Shown here in pieces: positions 19,253 to 27,853 of a stretch of 64,000 bases of DNA (its first letter is position 1; each line of letters starts with the position of its first letter). Below the pieces are notes generated by a model. The model did no database searches and had not been told where the DNA came from. It saw only the letters and a program-made list of their open reading frames with translations. Both the position numbers and the translations under genes were made by a program. The DNA is from CG2-30-68-42 sp037440385. Its GTDB lineage: Bacteria; Pseudomonadota; Gammaproteobacteria; Burkholderiales; Rhodocyclaceae. The DNA is taken from assembly GCA_037440385.1 (NCBI GenBank), contig JBBIUI010000001.1:1-64000 (forward strand), in the 5' to 3' direction.

Positions 19253-19276
19253 GGCCCGCCCGTCGCGGCGCGGGCC
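19253..19276. repeat. Perfect 7-bp inverted repeat downstream of tpx
   Basis: GGCCCGC (19253-19259) pairs with GCGGGCC (19270-19276) around a 10-nt loop in the 100-bp gap after tpx. No T-run follows on either strand, so it is not a classical intrinsic terminator; it could act as an mRNA 3' hairpin or be fortuitous in GC-rich DNA. Confidence 0.3.
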
Positions 19277-19290
19277 GGCCGGGCGTAGCG

Positions 19291-19797
19291 TTACCGTTGC
19301 TTCAGTGCGGCGAGCGCGGCATCGTAATCGGGTTCCTGCTTGATCTCCGGAACCAGTTGCGAATGGATCACGCGGTCGGACGCATCGAGCACGACCACCG
19401 CACGCGCGGTCAGTCCGGCGAGCGGTCCGTCCTCGATCTCCACGCCGAAATCGCGCAGGAAGCCGCGCCCGCGAAAGGTCGACAGCGGAATCACGTGCTT
19501 CAGCCCCTCCGCCTCGCAGAAGCGCTTGGACGCGAACGGAAGGTCCGCGGACACGATCAACACCACGGTGTCCGGGAGGCTGCTTGCGCGCTCGTTGAAC
19601 TTGCGTGTCGACATCGCGCAGGTCGGCGTGTCCAGGCTGGGCACGATGTTGAGCACCTTGCGCTTGCCCGGAAAATCGGAAAGCCCGACATTGCGCAGAT
19701 CGGCGGCGACGAGGGTAAAGGCCGGCGCCTTGTCGCCCACCTGCGGGAACCGGCCGCCGACCTGGATCGGATTGCCGGCGAGGGTAATGGTCGTCAT
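19291..19797 (-). CDS. tpx: Thiol peroxidase (2-Cys peroxiredoxin, Tpx)
   Basis: Reduces lipid and organic hydroperoxides using thioredoxin. The 168-residue protein has peroxidatic Cys in SLDTPTCAMSTRKF (Cys ~61) and resolving Cys in SKRFCEAEG (~95), the Tpx-specific spacing. It begins MTTITLAGNPIQVGG. ATG at 19797 has a strong AAGGAGG Shine-Dalgarno 8 bp upstream, which fixes the start over the longer frame. It stands 51 bp after the DUF3426 gene. Confidence 0.96.
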   Translation of the reverse strand: MTTITLAGNPIQVGGRFPQVGDKAPAFTLVAADLRNVGLSDFPGKRKVLNIVPSLDTPTCAMSTRKFNERASSLPDTVVLIVSADLPFASKRFCEAEGLKHVIPLSTFRGRGFLRDFGVEIEDGPLAGLTARAVVVLDASDRVIHSQLVPEIKQEPDYDAALAALKQR

Positions 19798-19848
19798 CGC
19801 TTGGTCCTCCTTGGGTTGGAGCGGCGAAGGATAGCGCAAAGCCTCCGG

Positions 19849-20727
19849 TCACGGATAGAAGACGTAGAGCCGATAACCCGCCGCGGCGAGACCGTCGGCA
19901 TCGATCGCGAGCGCGAGCTGAAACTCCGACTGTGCCGCGATGCCTGCCGAGGCGTCCTCACCGAATCGCAGATATTCGCGCGGCGCCAGGACCCGGCGCG
20001 CGAGGGCCCGGTCGGCGGTGTCGGTCAGCGTCAGCTCGACGTGCGGATACGCCATCGCGAAGGGGGCGCGGTTCCTCAGCGTCGCGGACAGCAGCAGTTG
20101 ATCCTTGCGGCTCGGGTGCGCGCGCAGGTCGGAGGCTTCGACGCCGAGCCGTTCGGCACGCCGCGGCAATTCGACCTCGCAGCCGGCGAGCGCACAGGCC
20201 CGGATCAGCCAGGGTTTCGCGGCCGGGAAGGCGACCGCAAGTTCGCTGCGCAGGAAATACGCCGCCTGCGCGGCCGCGAGGCCGAGCAGGACGAGTGCGG
20301 CCAGACCCCACGGCCATGCGTCTCGAAGCCCGCGGCGACGAGGCTGCCGTACGGGCGCGGCAACGGCGTACGGTTCGTACGCGGCCGATGGCGTTCGTCC
20401 TTCTTCGGGCGCGGAAAGCGGCGGCCGGGCGGCAAGCGTGTCGGACTGCGCCGCGGGTTGCGCGGCGGGTTCGCTCGAACCGGGTTGCCCGTCGATCGGC
20501 TGATCGAACCGCGGCGCGCATTCCGGCGATGCGGGCAGTGCATCCCGTAGCGTTGCCTCCTGGGGTGGCGCCCCCGGTACCGCCGCGCGCATCGCCTCGT
20601 CGAGCGCATCCAGCGCGCTGAACGGCTTGCGGCAGCGGCCGCAGCGCACCCGACCGGCGTGCATGCGCAATTGCCCGGCGGCCGCCCGGAATCGCGTGCC
20701 ACAAGCGGGGCAACGTACCAGGATCAC
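19849..20727 (-). CDS. Zinc-ribbon DUF3426 membrane protein
   Basis: A 292-residue protein. The N-terminal MJ0042-type zinc ribbon has CPAC at 6-9 and CGRC further on, giving two CxxC pairs. A low-complexity Ala/Pro linker follows, then a single transmembrane helix (about 133-153) and a C-terminal DUF3426 beta-rich domain. The function of the family is unknown. It is repeatedly found after prmA in betaproteobacteria. Here its ATG overlaps the prmA stop (ATGA). Confidence 0.85.
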   Translation of the reverse strand: MILVRCPACGTRFRAAAGQLRMHAGRVRCGRCRKPFSALDALDEAMRAAVPGAPPQEATLRDALPASPECAPRFDQPIDGQPGSSEPAAQPAAQSDTLAARPPLSAPEEGRTPSAAYEPYAVAAPVRQPRRRGLRDAWPWGLAALVLLGLAAAQAAYFLRSELAVAFPAAKPWLIRACALAGCEVELPRRAERLGVEASDLRAHPSRKDQLLLSATLRNRAPFAMAYPHVELTLTDTADRALARRVLAPREYLRFGEDASAGIAAQSEFQLALAIDADGLAAAGYRLYVFYP

Positions 20728-21611
20728 GAAAGACGGCCTTCCAGCCTGACCCAGCCGTCATCGACCGCGCCGACGGCCAGCGCGATCCACGGCCGGTAGC
20801 TTTCCTGCACCGATGCGGCCTGGGACTCGAGCACGCCGGACAGCGCGAGGCGACCGCCGGGAGCGAGGCGGGCGCACAGCACCGGCGCGAGCAGTTGCAG
20901 AGGCTTCGTCAGTATGTTGGCCACGACCAGATCGAAGGATTCCGCGATGCGGGCGTGCGGACGGACGAATTCGATGCGAGCCGCGTTGCGCGCGGCGTTG
21001 TCCGCCGCGGCGCGCAACGCCTGCTCGTCGATGTCCACGGCGACGACCCTCGCCGCGCCGAGTTTCGCCGCGGCGACGGCCAATATACCCGAACCGCAAC
21101 CATAATCGAGCACGCTCGCCCCGCGGCCGACCTGCGCGAGGAGCCATTCCAGGCACAGTCGCGTCGTCGCGTGGCTGCCCGTGCCGAAGGCCATGCCGGG
21201 GTCGAGCACGACGTTGATGGCGGAAGGATCCGGCGGCGCGAGCCACGAAGGCACGATCCACAGCCGTTCGCCGATGCGGGCGGGAACGAACTGCGCGCGG
21301 GAGACGCGGACCCAGTCCTGTTCGGCGAGCTCTTCCACCGCATACTCGGGCACGACGCCGAGGCCGGCCTGCGCCGCGGCCTCGGCGATCATGCGTCCGA
21401 GCTCTGCGGCCGGCTCCACGAGGATGCTCAGCCGGCTCGCAGGCCAGGGCGACGGCGCAGCCGATCCGGGCTCGCCGAATTGCGCCGTCTCGCGCGCCGT
21501 TCCCGAATCCGCGTCCTCCACGGTGACCGACAGCGCGCCGCGCGCGAGCAGCGCATCGGCGAGCGCGTCGGCATGCCCGGCATCGGTGACCAGCGCGACG
21601 GAAAGCCACAT
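20724..21611 (-). CDS. prmA: Ribosomal protein L11 methyltransferase
   Basis: Trimethylates amino groups of ribosomal protein L11. The 295-residue protein has an N-terminal substrate-binding domain, the PrmA hallmark LDPGMAFGTGSHATTRLCLEWL, and SAM motif VLDYGCGSGILAVAAAKLGA followed by VVAVDID. The NILTKPL motif corresponds to the family NI(L) motif. Length is typical of E. coli PrmA (293). It lies 22 bp after accC. Confidence 0.96.
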   Translation of the reverse strand: MWLSVALVTDAGHADALADALLARGALSVTVEDADSGTARETAQFGEPGSAAPSPWPASRLSILVEPAAELGRMIAEAAAQAGLGVVPEYAVEELAEQDWVRVSRAQFVPARIGERLWIVPSWLAPPDPSAINVVLDPGMAFGTGSHATTRLCLEWLLAQVGRGASVLDYGCGSGILAVAAAKLGAARVVAVDIDEQALRAAADNAARNAARIEFVRPHARIAESFDLVVANILTKPLQLLAPVLCARLAPGGRLALSGVLESQAASVQESYRPWIALAVGAVDDGWVRLEGRLS

Positions 21612-21633
21612 GACGATGAGATCCGTGCCCGGT

Positions 21634-22995
21634 TCAGTCGTTGTCCGGGGGCGTGCGCGCGGCGATCTTCTCTTCGAGATAATGGATGTTCAGGCCGCCG
21701 TGCACGTAGCGCGCGTCCTGCATCAGTTCCTGGTGCAGCGGGACCGTGGTCCGGATGCCTTCGACCGCCATCTCGGACAGCGCGATGCGCATCCTGCGGA
21801 TCGCCTGGTCGCGGGTGTCGCCGAACGCGATGACCTTGCCGATCATCGAATCGTAGTACGGAGGTACCGTGTAGCCCGAATAGACATGGGAATCGACGCG
21901 GATTCCGGGGCCGCCCGGCGGGTGCCAGGCGAGGATGCGCCCCGGCGAGGGCCGGAAGTCGAACGGGTCTTCGGCATTGATGCGGCACTCGATGGCGTGG
22001 CCGCGGACCTCGATGTCGCGCTGGCGCATCCGCAGCCGCTCTCCCGCGGCGACGCGGATCTGCTCCTGTATCAGATCGATGCCCGTGACCAGTTCGGTCA
22101 CCGGATGCTCGACCTGGATGCGCGTGTTCATCTCGATGAAATAGAACTCGCCCGTCACCATCGGTATCTCGAACGTGCCGGCGCCGCGGTAGTTGATCCG
22201 GCGCGCGGCCTCCGCGCACCGCTCGCCGATGCGCTGGATGACGCGGCGATTGACATCGGGCGCCGGAGCCTCCTCGACCAGTTTCTGATGGCGGCGCTGG
22301 ATCGAGCAGTCCCGCTCTCCCAGGTGGACCGCATTGCGGAACGAATCGGCGAGGATCTGGATCTCGATGTGGCGCGGCGTTTCGAGGTATTTCTCCAGAT
22401 AGACCGCCGGATTGCCGAAGGCCGCCAGCGCCTCGCTGCGCGTCGTGGTGACTGCGTTGAGCAGGGCCGCCTCGGTGTGCACGACGCGCATGCCGCGGCC
22501 GCCGCCGCCGCCCGCCGCCTTGACGATGACCGGGTAGCCGACCGCGCGGGCGATCTTCACGATCTCCTTGGGCTCCTCCGGCAACGCGCCTTCGGAGCCG
22601 GGCACGCACGGCACGCCGGCTTCCCGCATCGCTTCCTTCGCGCTGACCTTGTCGCCCATCAGGCGGATGGTTTCCGCACGCGGGCCGATGAATACGAAGC
22701 CGCTGCGCTCGACGCGCTCGGCGAAATCGCCGTTTTCCGACAGGAATCCGTAGCCGGGGTGGATCGCTTCGGAATCGGTCACCTCCGCGGCGCTGATGAT
22801 CGCCGGGATGTTGAGGTAGGAGCCGGCCGAAGGCGCCGGGCCGATGCATACCGACTCGTCCGCGAGCTTGACGTACTTCGCCTCCGCGTCGGCCTCCGAG
22901 TGCACCGCGACGGTCCTGGCGCCGAGCTCCCGGCACGCCCGCAGGATGCGAAGCGCGATTTCGCCCCGGTTTGCGATCAGGATCTTCTCAAACAT
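21634..22995 (-). CDS. accC: Acetyl-CoA carboxylase, biotin carboxylase subunit
   Basis: ATP-dependently carboxylates the biotin on AccB, the committed step of fatty acid synthesis. The 453-residue protein begins MFEKILIANRGEIALRILRA. It has the ATP-grasp glycine loop KAAGGGGGRGMRVV, the biotin/catalytic region EMNTRIQVEHPVTE and RINAEDP. Length is that of E. coli AccC (449). It follows accB by 48 bp, the usual accBC operon. Confidence 0.98.
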   Translation of the reverse strand: MFEKILIANRGEIALRILRACRELGARTVAVHSEADAEAKYVKLADESVCIGPAPSAGSYLNIPAIISAAEVTDSEAIHPGYGFLSENGDFAERVERSGFVFIGPRAETIRLMGDKVSAKEAMREAGVPCVPGSEGALPEEPKEIVKIARAVGYPVIVKAAGGGGGRGMRVVHTEAALLNAVTTTRSEALAAFGNPAVYLEKYLETPRHIEIQILADSFRNAVHLGERDCSIQRRHQKLVEEAPAPDVNRRVIQRIGERCAEAARRINYRGAGTFEIPMVTGEFYFIEMNTRIQVEHPVTELVTGIDLIQEQIRVAAGERLRMRQRDIEVRGHAIECRINAEDPFDFRPSPGRILAWHPPGGPGIRVDSHVYSGYTVPPYYDSMIGKVIAFGDTRDQAIRRMRIALSEMAVEGIRTTVPLHQELMQDARYVHGGLNIHYLEEKIAARTPPDND

Positions 22996-23043
22996 CGACG
23001 GTGCGCCGCGAGTGTCCGGCGGCCTCGAGGGGCGGCATCGGGA

Positions 23044-23499
23044 TCAGCCGATCACGAACAGGGGCTGGCCGAACTCGACCGGCTGGCCGTTTTCCACCAG
23101 GATCGACGTGATCGTTCCGGCCGCATCCGATTCGATTTCGTTCATCAGTTTCATCGCTTCGATGATGCACAGCGGATCGCCCACGCTCACCGTCTGGCCG
23201 AGTTCCACGAACGCTTTCGCGCCCGGCGCAGGGCAGCGGTAGAAGGTTCCGACCATCGGCGACTTGACGACATGGCCGGGCGATTCCTCCGGCGCGGCGG
23301 GTGCCGCCTCGGATACCGGTTCTGGCGCAGCCGGTGCCGGCACGGGCGAACCGGGCGATGCGCTCGAAGTCACCGTCGCGGGAGCCGTACCCGGGTGCTT
23401 GGCGATGCGCACCCGCTCCTCCCCCTCGGTGACCTCCAGTTCCGAGATGCCGGATTCCTGTACGAGGTCGATGAGCTTCTTCAGCTTCCTCAGATCCAT
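23044..23499 (-). CDS. accB: Acetyl-CoA carboxylase, biotin carboxyl carrier protein
   Basis: The 151-residue BCCP carries biotin between AccC and the carboxyltransferase. The start MDLRKLKKLIDLVQESGI matches AccB. A Pro/Ala linker (about 36-72) leads to the biotinyl domain with EAMKLMNE, biotinylated Lys at 117. The BCCP thumb region is present (PAPGAKAFVELG). ATG at 23499 with GGAGGG upstream. It lies 43 bp after aroQ, an aroQ-accB-accC order common in proteobacteria. Confidence 0.97.
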   Translation of the reverse strand: MDLRKLKKLIDLVQESGISELEVTEGEERVRIAKHPGTAPATVTSSASPGSPVPAPAAPEPVSEAAPAAPEESPGHVVKSPMVGTFYRCPAPGAKAFVELGQTVSVGDPLCIIEAMKLMNEIESDAAGTITSILVENGQPVEFGQPLFVIG

Positions 23500-23542
23500 G
23501 ATGCCCTCCGCGGCGGGTTCCCGGGCTTTGTCTGGACCGGAC

Positions 23543-24001
23543 TCAATGCGCTTGTCGCTCGGCCAGGCGGCGCAGGACGTATTCCAGAGCCAGTTCGTAA
23601 CCGACACTTCCCAGCCCGCAGATCACGCCCGCCGCGACATCGGAAAAATACGAATGCTTGCGGAACGGCTCGCGCGCGTGGATGTTGGACAGATGAACTT
23701 CGACGAAGGGAAGTGCGACGCCGGTCAGCGCGTCGCGCAGCGCGACGCTGGTGTGCGTGTAGCCGCCCGGGTTGAGGATGATGAACGAGACTCCTTCCGC
23801 GGCGGCCGCCTGGACGCGATTGATCAGCTCGCCTTCGCTGTTGCTCTGGAAGCTTTCCAGCGCGACCCCTGCGGCGCGTGCCCGCGCTTCCATCACGAGA
23901 TGGATGTCCGCGAGCGTCGTGCGGCCATACACGTCGGGCTCGCGCGTGCCGAGCAGGTTGAGATTCGGGCCGTGCAGTACCAGAACGCGGGCGCGGCCCA
24001 T
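23543..24001 (-). CDS. aroQ: 3-dehydroquinate dehydratase, type II
   Basis: Dehydrates 3-dehydroquinate in the shikimate pathway. From the ATG at 24001 the protein has 152 residues. It shows VLHGPNLNLLGTREPDVYG, the catalytic Tyr in VYG, SNSEGELINRVQ, NPGGYTHTS and the substrate-binding HLSNIHAREPFRKHSYFS. An upstream in-frame ATG pair (24037/24034) would add about 11-12 residues; the family usually starts just before VLVLHGPN, so the inner ATG is preferred. It precedes accB. Confidence 0.96.
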   Translation of the reverse strand: MGRARVLVLHGPNLNLLGTREPDVYGRTTLADIHLVMEARARAAGVALESFQSNSEGELINRVQAAAAEGVSFIILNPGGYTHTSVALRDALTGVALPFVEVHLSNIHAREPFRKHSYFSDVAAGVICGLGSVGYELALEYVLRRLAERQAH

Positions 24002-24069
24002 GTCTGCCCGCGCGCTTCGCCTTGCCTGCGTCATCATCGGTCGTCCATGAAAGAGACTTCGATCGGATG

Positions 24070-24591
24070 TCAACGCAACCCGGCCAGCGTCGCGTCCAGT
24101 TCGGCTTCGCTGAGCCGTCCGAGCTTGACCTTACGCGCCGCTCCGGAGCGGTCGATGACCACGGTGAAGGGGAGTCCCTGAGTCGGATTGCCCAGTTTCG
24201 ACGTCACGCCGAGCGTGTCCGCCGAGGCGATCAGCAGGGGATAGGTGACCGCGTTACGGGCAGCGAAATCCCGTACGTTGTCAGCAGAATCGATGCTGAT
24301 GCCCACAAATTGCACGTCAGTATACTTTCGGCTGACCCTTTCGAACGCCGGAATTTCTTCCAGGCAAGGCGGGCACCAGGTCGCCCAGAAATTGGCGACG
24401 ATCACCCTGCCGCGCCATCGATCCAGCGACACTTCGCGTCCCGAGACATCTGGCAGCCTGAGCGACAGCAGCGCACCGAGCCGCGCACTGCTGTCGGCCC
24501 CCGGCGAGGTCCTGTTGCCGATGACCAGTCCTACGCTCCCGGCGATCAGGGCGAGGACGAGCACCACGGCGATTTGCCATTCGCGGCTCAA
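24070..24591 (-). CDS. TlpA-family thioredoxin-like protein
   Basis: A 173-residue membrane-anchored periplasmic thioredoxin. An N-terminal signal-anchor (about 6-25) is followed by an AhpC/TSA-Redoxin domain with NFWATWCPPCLEEIPAF (active CPPC), GISIDSADNVRDFA and the cis-Pro region GLPFTVVID. Proteins of this group reduce periplasmic disulfides, for example in cytochrome c maturation. DsbD at 41-43 kb could feed it electrons (inference). The start is a TTG at 24591 overlapping the upstream TGA (TTGA); no ATG fits ahead of the anchor. Confidence 0.87.
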   Translation of the reverse strand: MSREWQIAVVLVLALIAGSVGLVIGNRTSPGADSSARLGALLSLRLPDVSGREVSLDRWRGRVIVANFWATWCPPCLEEIPAFERVSRKYTDVQFVGISIDSADNVRDFAARNAVTYPLLIASADTLGVTSKLGNPTQGLPFTVVIDRSGAARKVKLGRLSEAELDATLAGLR

Positions 24592-25223
24592 CCGGCCTCT
24601 CCCGCCAGCAACGCCTGCAGCGCGTTCACCGAAGCGCGCGCACACGGGTTCCCGGTGCGCCGGTCGCGGGCATGAACGTGCCGTCCGCCTGCATCGAAGA
24701 CCGAGATCCTGACCGGGACCGCCTGCCATTGCAGTTCGAGCCTGGCCTCCGGTTCGTGGGCGGACGCACCCCGTGCCGGCGCGCAGGCGTAATCGATGCG
24801 GTGCGACAACAGAAAGATCTCGACGTCCTTCGCCGAATCCGCGAACAGCTCCAGATCGATCCGGGCGTAGCGCCCAGCCGTGCCCTCGAGCACGCGGCCA
24901 ACCAGATAGGGTGAGAACGGCTCGAGGATGCGCATGAGTTCGAGCGCGACGGCGCGCAGTGCGCGTAGCCGTTGCGCCTGTTCGTCGCGCTGATACAGCG
25001 ACTGGTAAGCGCGCAGCGCCGTTTCGATCTCGCCGTCGTCGGGCAGTGCGTCCGCCAGGCGCACGCCCAGCCTCCGCGCAGCCTTGCGCTTGGCGTAACC
25101 GTAGTCGCCGATGCCGTCGTTGGCCATCATCTGCGCGGCAAGGCTGGCGATGCTTCGGCGCAGCGGCCGAAGATGCCCGCGCGCGTTTCGCCGTCCGGAT
25201 GGCATCCCGATAGATCGCTGCAT
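24588..25223 (-). CDS. Conserved hypothetical protein with nucleotidyltransferase-like motif
   Basis: A 211-residue protein of unknown function. After a basic N-terminus it has GDYGYAKRKAARRLG, a helical segment rich in Leu/Arg, and RVLEGTAGRYARIDLELFAD (about 114-133). The last resembles the G-[ST]-x-A-x-G-x(n)-D-[IL]-x-L pattern of nucleotidyltransferases, but the second acidic pair is not clear. No signal or membrane segment. An alternative start at the internal ATG pair MMANDGIGDYG (25130/25127) is plausible. It is coupled to the TlpA-like gene and divergent from mpl. The assignment is tentative. Confidence 0.65.
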   Translation of the reverse strand: MQRSIGMPSGRRNARGHLRPLRRSIASLAAQMMANDGIGDYGYAKRKAARRLGVRLADALPDDGEIETALRAYQSLYQRDEQAQRLRALRAVALELMRILEPFSPYLVGRVLEGTAGRYARIDLELFADSAKDVEIFLLSHRIDYACAPARGASAHEPEARLELQWQAVPVRISVFDAGGRHVHARDRRTGNPCARASVNALQALLAGEAG

Positions 25224-25267
25224 GTTCGCGGCAGATTCCTCTAAAACGCGTACGATTGTACACCAGC

Positions 25268-26611
25268 ATGCATCTGCACATCCTCGGCATCTGCGGCACC
25301 TTCATGGGCGGGATCGCGCTGCTCGCACGCGCGGCCGGCCATCGCGTGACCGGCTGCGATGCCAACGTCTATCCGCCGATGAGCAGTCAGCTCGCGGCGC
25401 AGGGGATCGAACTGATCGAGGGCTATTCGTCGGATCAGGTCGCCCTCGGGCCGGATCTGTTCGTCGTCGGCAATGCAGTCAGCCGGGGCAATCCGCTGCT
25501 CGAGGAGATCCTCGATCGTGGCTTGCCCTATACGTCCGGCCCGCAGTGGCTGGCGGAAACCATCTTGCGCGACAAGTGGGTGCTCGCGGTGGCGGGAACC
25601 CATGGCAAGACGACCACCAGCAGTCTGCTGGCGTGGATACTCGATCGGGCCGGGCTGAATCCCGGATTCGTCATCGGCGGCGTTCCGGCCGATTTCGGAG
25701 TGTCCGCCCGGCTCACCGGCGCGCCCTTTTTCGTGATCGAGGCGGACGAATACGATACTGCGTTCTGCGACAAGCGCTCGAAGTTCGTCCATTATCGGCC
25801 GCGAACGGTGATCCTGAACAATCTCGAGTTCGATCATGCAGACATCTTTCAGGATCTTGCAGCGATCGAGAAGCAATTTCATCATCTCGTTCGAATCGTC
25901 CCGCGATCCGGCCGGATCGTCGCGAACGCCCGCTCGCAGGCGTTGCGGCGCGTGCTGGCGCGAGGGTGCTGGACCCGGGTCGATTGGTTCGATGACCCGG
26001 CGCAATGGTCCGTATCGTCGCATGATGCGCGGGGCTTCCTGCTGCGCAACGGTGGTGCCGAACCGTACCGCGTGAGCTTTCCGCTGCCGGGGGCGCACAA
26101 CCGCAGCAATGCCCTGGCGGCGATCGCGGCTGCGCATCATGCAGGCGTAGCGCTGCCAACGGCGGCCGAGGCGCTCGCAGGCTTTTCCGGGATCCGGCGC
26201 CGGCTGGAGCTGCGCGGAACCGCACGGGGGGTCGAGGTCTATGACGATTTCGCGCACCATCCGACGGCGATCGAGGCGACCATCGAAGCGCTGCGCAGCC
26301 GGTCGGGGTCGGGCAGGATCCTGGCGGTGCTCGAACCGCGTTCCAACACGATGAAGCTGGGCGTGATGAAGGACTTGCTGGCGGAGAGCCTGCGCGGCGC
26401 GGATCGGGTATACTGTTATGCTTCAGGCATCGACTGGGATGTCGGCGCGGCGCTGGCCGCGCTCGGCGAACGCGCTGCGGTGTTCGACGAAATCGATTCG
26501 ATCGTCGCCGCAGTCGTCGCGTCCGCCCGGCCGGCGGACCGTGTCCTGGTCATGAGCAACGGCGGATTCGGCGGCATCCACGAGAAGCTGCTCGATGCGC
26601 TCGGCGAATGA
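25268..26611 (+). CDS. mpl: UDP-N-acetylmuramate:L-alanyl-gamma-D-glutamyl-meso-diaminopimelate ligase
   Basis: Attaches the recycled murein tripeptide to UDP-MurNAc. The 447-residue Mur ligase has N-terminal MHLHILGICGTFMGG, ATP-binding GTHGKTTTSSLLAW, EADEYDTAFCDKRSKF (characteristic of Mpl rather than MurC) and YDDFAHHPTAI. The ATG at 25268 is chosen; a TTG 12 bp upstream is in frame but the protein family starts at MHLHILGI. It is divergent from the hypothetical/TlpA genes and convergent with the MidA-type methyltransferase (24 bp gap). Confidence 0.95.
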   Translation: MHLHILGICGTFMGGIALLARAAGHRVTGCDANVYPPMSSQLAAQGIELIEGYSSDQVALGPDLFVVGNAVSRGNPLLEEILDRGLPYTSGPQWLAETILRDKWVLAVAGTHGKTTTSSLLAWILDRAGLNPGFVIGGVPADFGVSARLTGAPFFVIEADEYDTAFCDKRSKFVHYRPRTVILNNLEFDHADIFQDLAAIEKQFHHLVRIVPRSGRIVANARSQALRRVLARGCWTRVDWFDDPAQWSVSSHDARGFLLRNGGAEPYRVSFPLPGAHNRSNALAAIAAAHHAGVALPTAAEALAGFSGIRRRLELRGTARGVEVYDDFAHHPTAIEATIEALRSRSGSGRILAVLEPRSNTMKLGVMKDLLAESLRGADRVYCYASGIDWDVGAALAALGERAAVFDEIDSIVAAVVASARPADRVLVMSNGGFGGIHEKLLDALGE

Positions 26612-26635
26612 CAGGAAGCCGCGAGGGGTTTCGTC

Positions 26636-27784
26636 CTACAGCGTGTGGCTGCGCTCGCCGCTGCGAAAACCGAGCAGCGGAGCGTCGATCCCGCGGCCGA
26701 GCACCATCACCTTGAACAGTTCACCCATCTCGGCGGGACTGAGAAGCCGCTGGACGTCGGCCGCGGACCTCAGGTAACGCGCATCCGAATCCTGTGCAGT
26801 GCCGGCCAGGAGGTCGAGTACGCCGCAGTCGAGCAGGAATTCGGCCTGGGGCCGGTAACCGAGCAGCGCCAGTCCGGCCTCGCTGCCCGCTTCGGCGATC
26901 GCGGTGAAATCGACGTGACTGGTGATGTCGTTGAGCCCGGGAAGGAAAAACGGATCGTCGTGCGCGCGATGCCGGTAGTGGCAGCGTAGCGTGCCGCTTC
27001 GGCGCTGCGGATGGTAATACTCGTGTCGCGGAAAACCATAGTCGATCAACAGCAGCGCACCGCGCTCCAGTACGTCACCCCATGCCTTCACCCATGCCCG
27101 CGCGGCCAGGCCGATTTCGGACAGATAGGGCGGTGCGGCCCGGATCCGTAGCGCCTGTTCCAGCAGTGCGCCTCGCGCGGGGCGCTCTTCCCAGTGAAAT
27201 CCCCCGTCGGCCGCGAGCGCGACACCCTGTTCGTACGGTCCGTCGTCGCGCCAGGCGACGAGTCGAACCGGCATCACGTCCAACACCTCGTTGGCCAGTA
27301 CGACGCCGGAGAAGCGCGCGGGCAGCCGATCGATCCAGCGGACGAGTTCGGCGAGGCGCGGGTCGCGGCTGCGCAGGGTTTCGGCCTGACGCTGTCTGAG
27401 CTCGGCCGAGACTTCGAGGATGCAATAGGAAACCGGCCGCTTGACCTGCGCCTGAAGTTCGGGCAACAGATCGGCGGCAAGGATCCCGGTCCCCGCGCCG
27501 ACCTCGATGACGTTCGGCTCGCAGCGGCTGATCAGTTCGACGAGCTGCGCAGCGAGTGCTCGGCCGAACAGCGGCGTGAGTTCGGGTGCCGTGATGAAAT
27601 CGCCGGATGCACCGAACTTGCGAGCCCCCGCGGCGTAATAACCAAGACCCGGTGCATAGAGGGCCAGCTCCATGTAGCGCGCGAACGGTATCCAGCCGCC
27701 TTCGGCCCGGATCGCACGCGCGATCGCCTCGCGCACGCGCTCGCTGTGCGATCGGGCTTCGGCAGCGGGCGGAGGAAGGCTCAT
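26636..27784 (-). CDS. MidA/NDUFAF7-type SAM-dependent methyltransferase (DUF185)
   Basis: A 382-residue protein of the DUF185 family. It has N-terminal GGWIPFARYMELALYAPGLG, GDFITAPELTPLFGRALAAQ, SAM site VIEVGAGTGILAADLLPEL, and downstream LIDYGFPRHEYYHPQR. Eukaryotic homologues (NDUFAF7/MidA) dimethylate an arginine of a complex I subunit; the bacterial substrate is not established to me. It is the usual divergent neighbour of the pteridine reductase gene in betaproteobacteria (69-bp divergent gap). Confidence 0.88.
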   Translation of the reverse strand: MSLPPPAAEARSHSERVREAIARAIRAEGGWIPFARYMELALYAPGLGYYAAGARKFGASGDFITAPELTPLFGRALAAQLVELISRCEPNVIEVGAGTGILAADLLPELQAQVKRPVSYCILEVSAELRQRQAETLRSRDPRLAELVRWIDRLPARFSGVVLANEVLDVMPVRLVAWRDDGPYEQGVALAADGGFHWEERPARGALLEQALRIRAAPPYLSEIGLAARAWVKAWGDVLERGALLLIDYGFPRHEYYHPQRRSGTLRCHYRHRAHDDPFFLPGLNDITSHVDFTAIAEAGSEAGLALLGYRPQAEFLLDCGVLDLLAGTAQDSDARYLRSAADVQRLLSPAEMGELFKVMVLGRGIDAPLLGFRSGERSHTL

Positions 27785-27824
27785 TTCGGTGTCGACCGCA
27801 AGGCGGAATGATCGACGAATCCGC

Positions 27825-27830
27825 TAGAAT
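27825..27830 (+). promoter_or_regulatory. Possible -10 (TAGAAT) for the pteridine reductase gene
   Basis: CCGCTAGAATGTGC, 23 bp upstream of the ATG at 27854. No strong -35. Confidence 0.3.
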
Positions 27831-27853
27831 GTGCAAACGAGAAGGGCTGCACG

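Noticed and set aside
21181..23775. An 864-codon plus-strand frame opposite accC and accB
   Set aside because: Antisense shadow of the acetyl-CoA carboxylase genes with biased composition.
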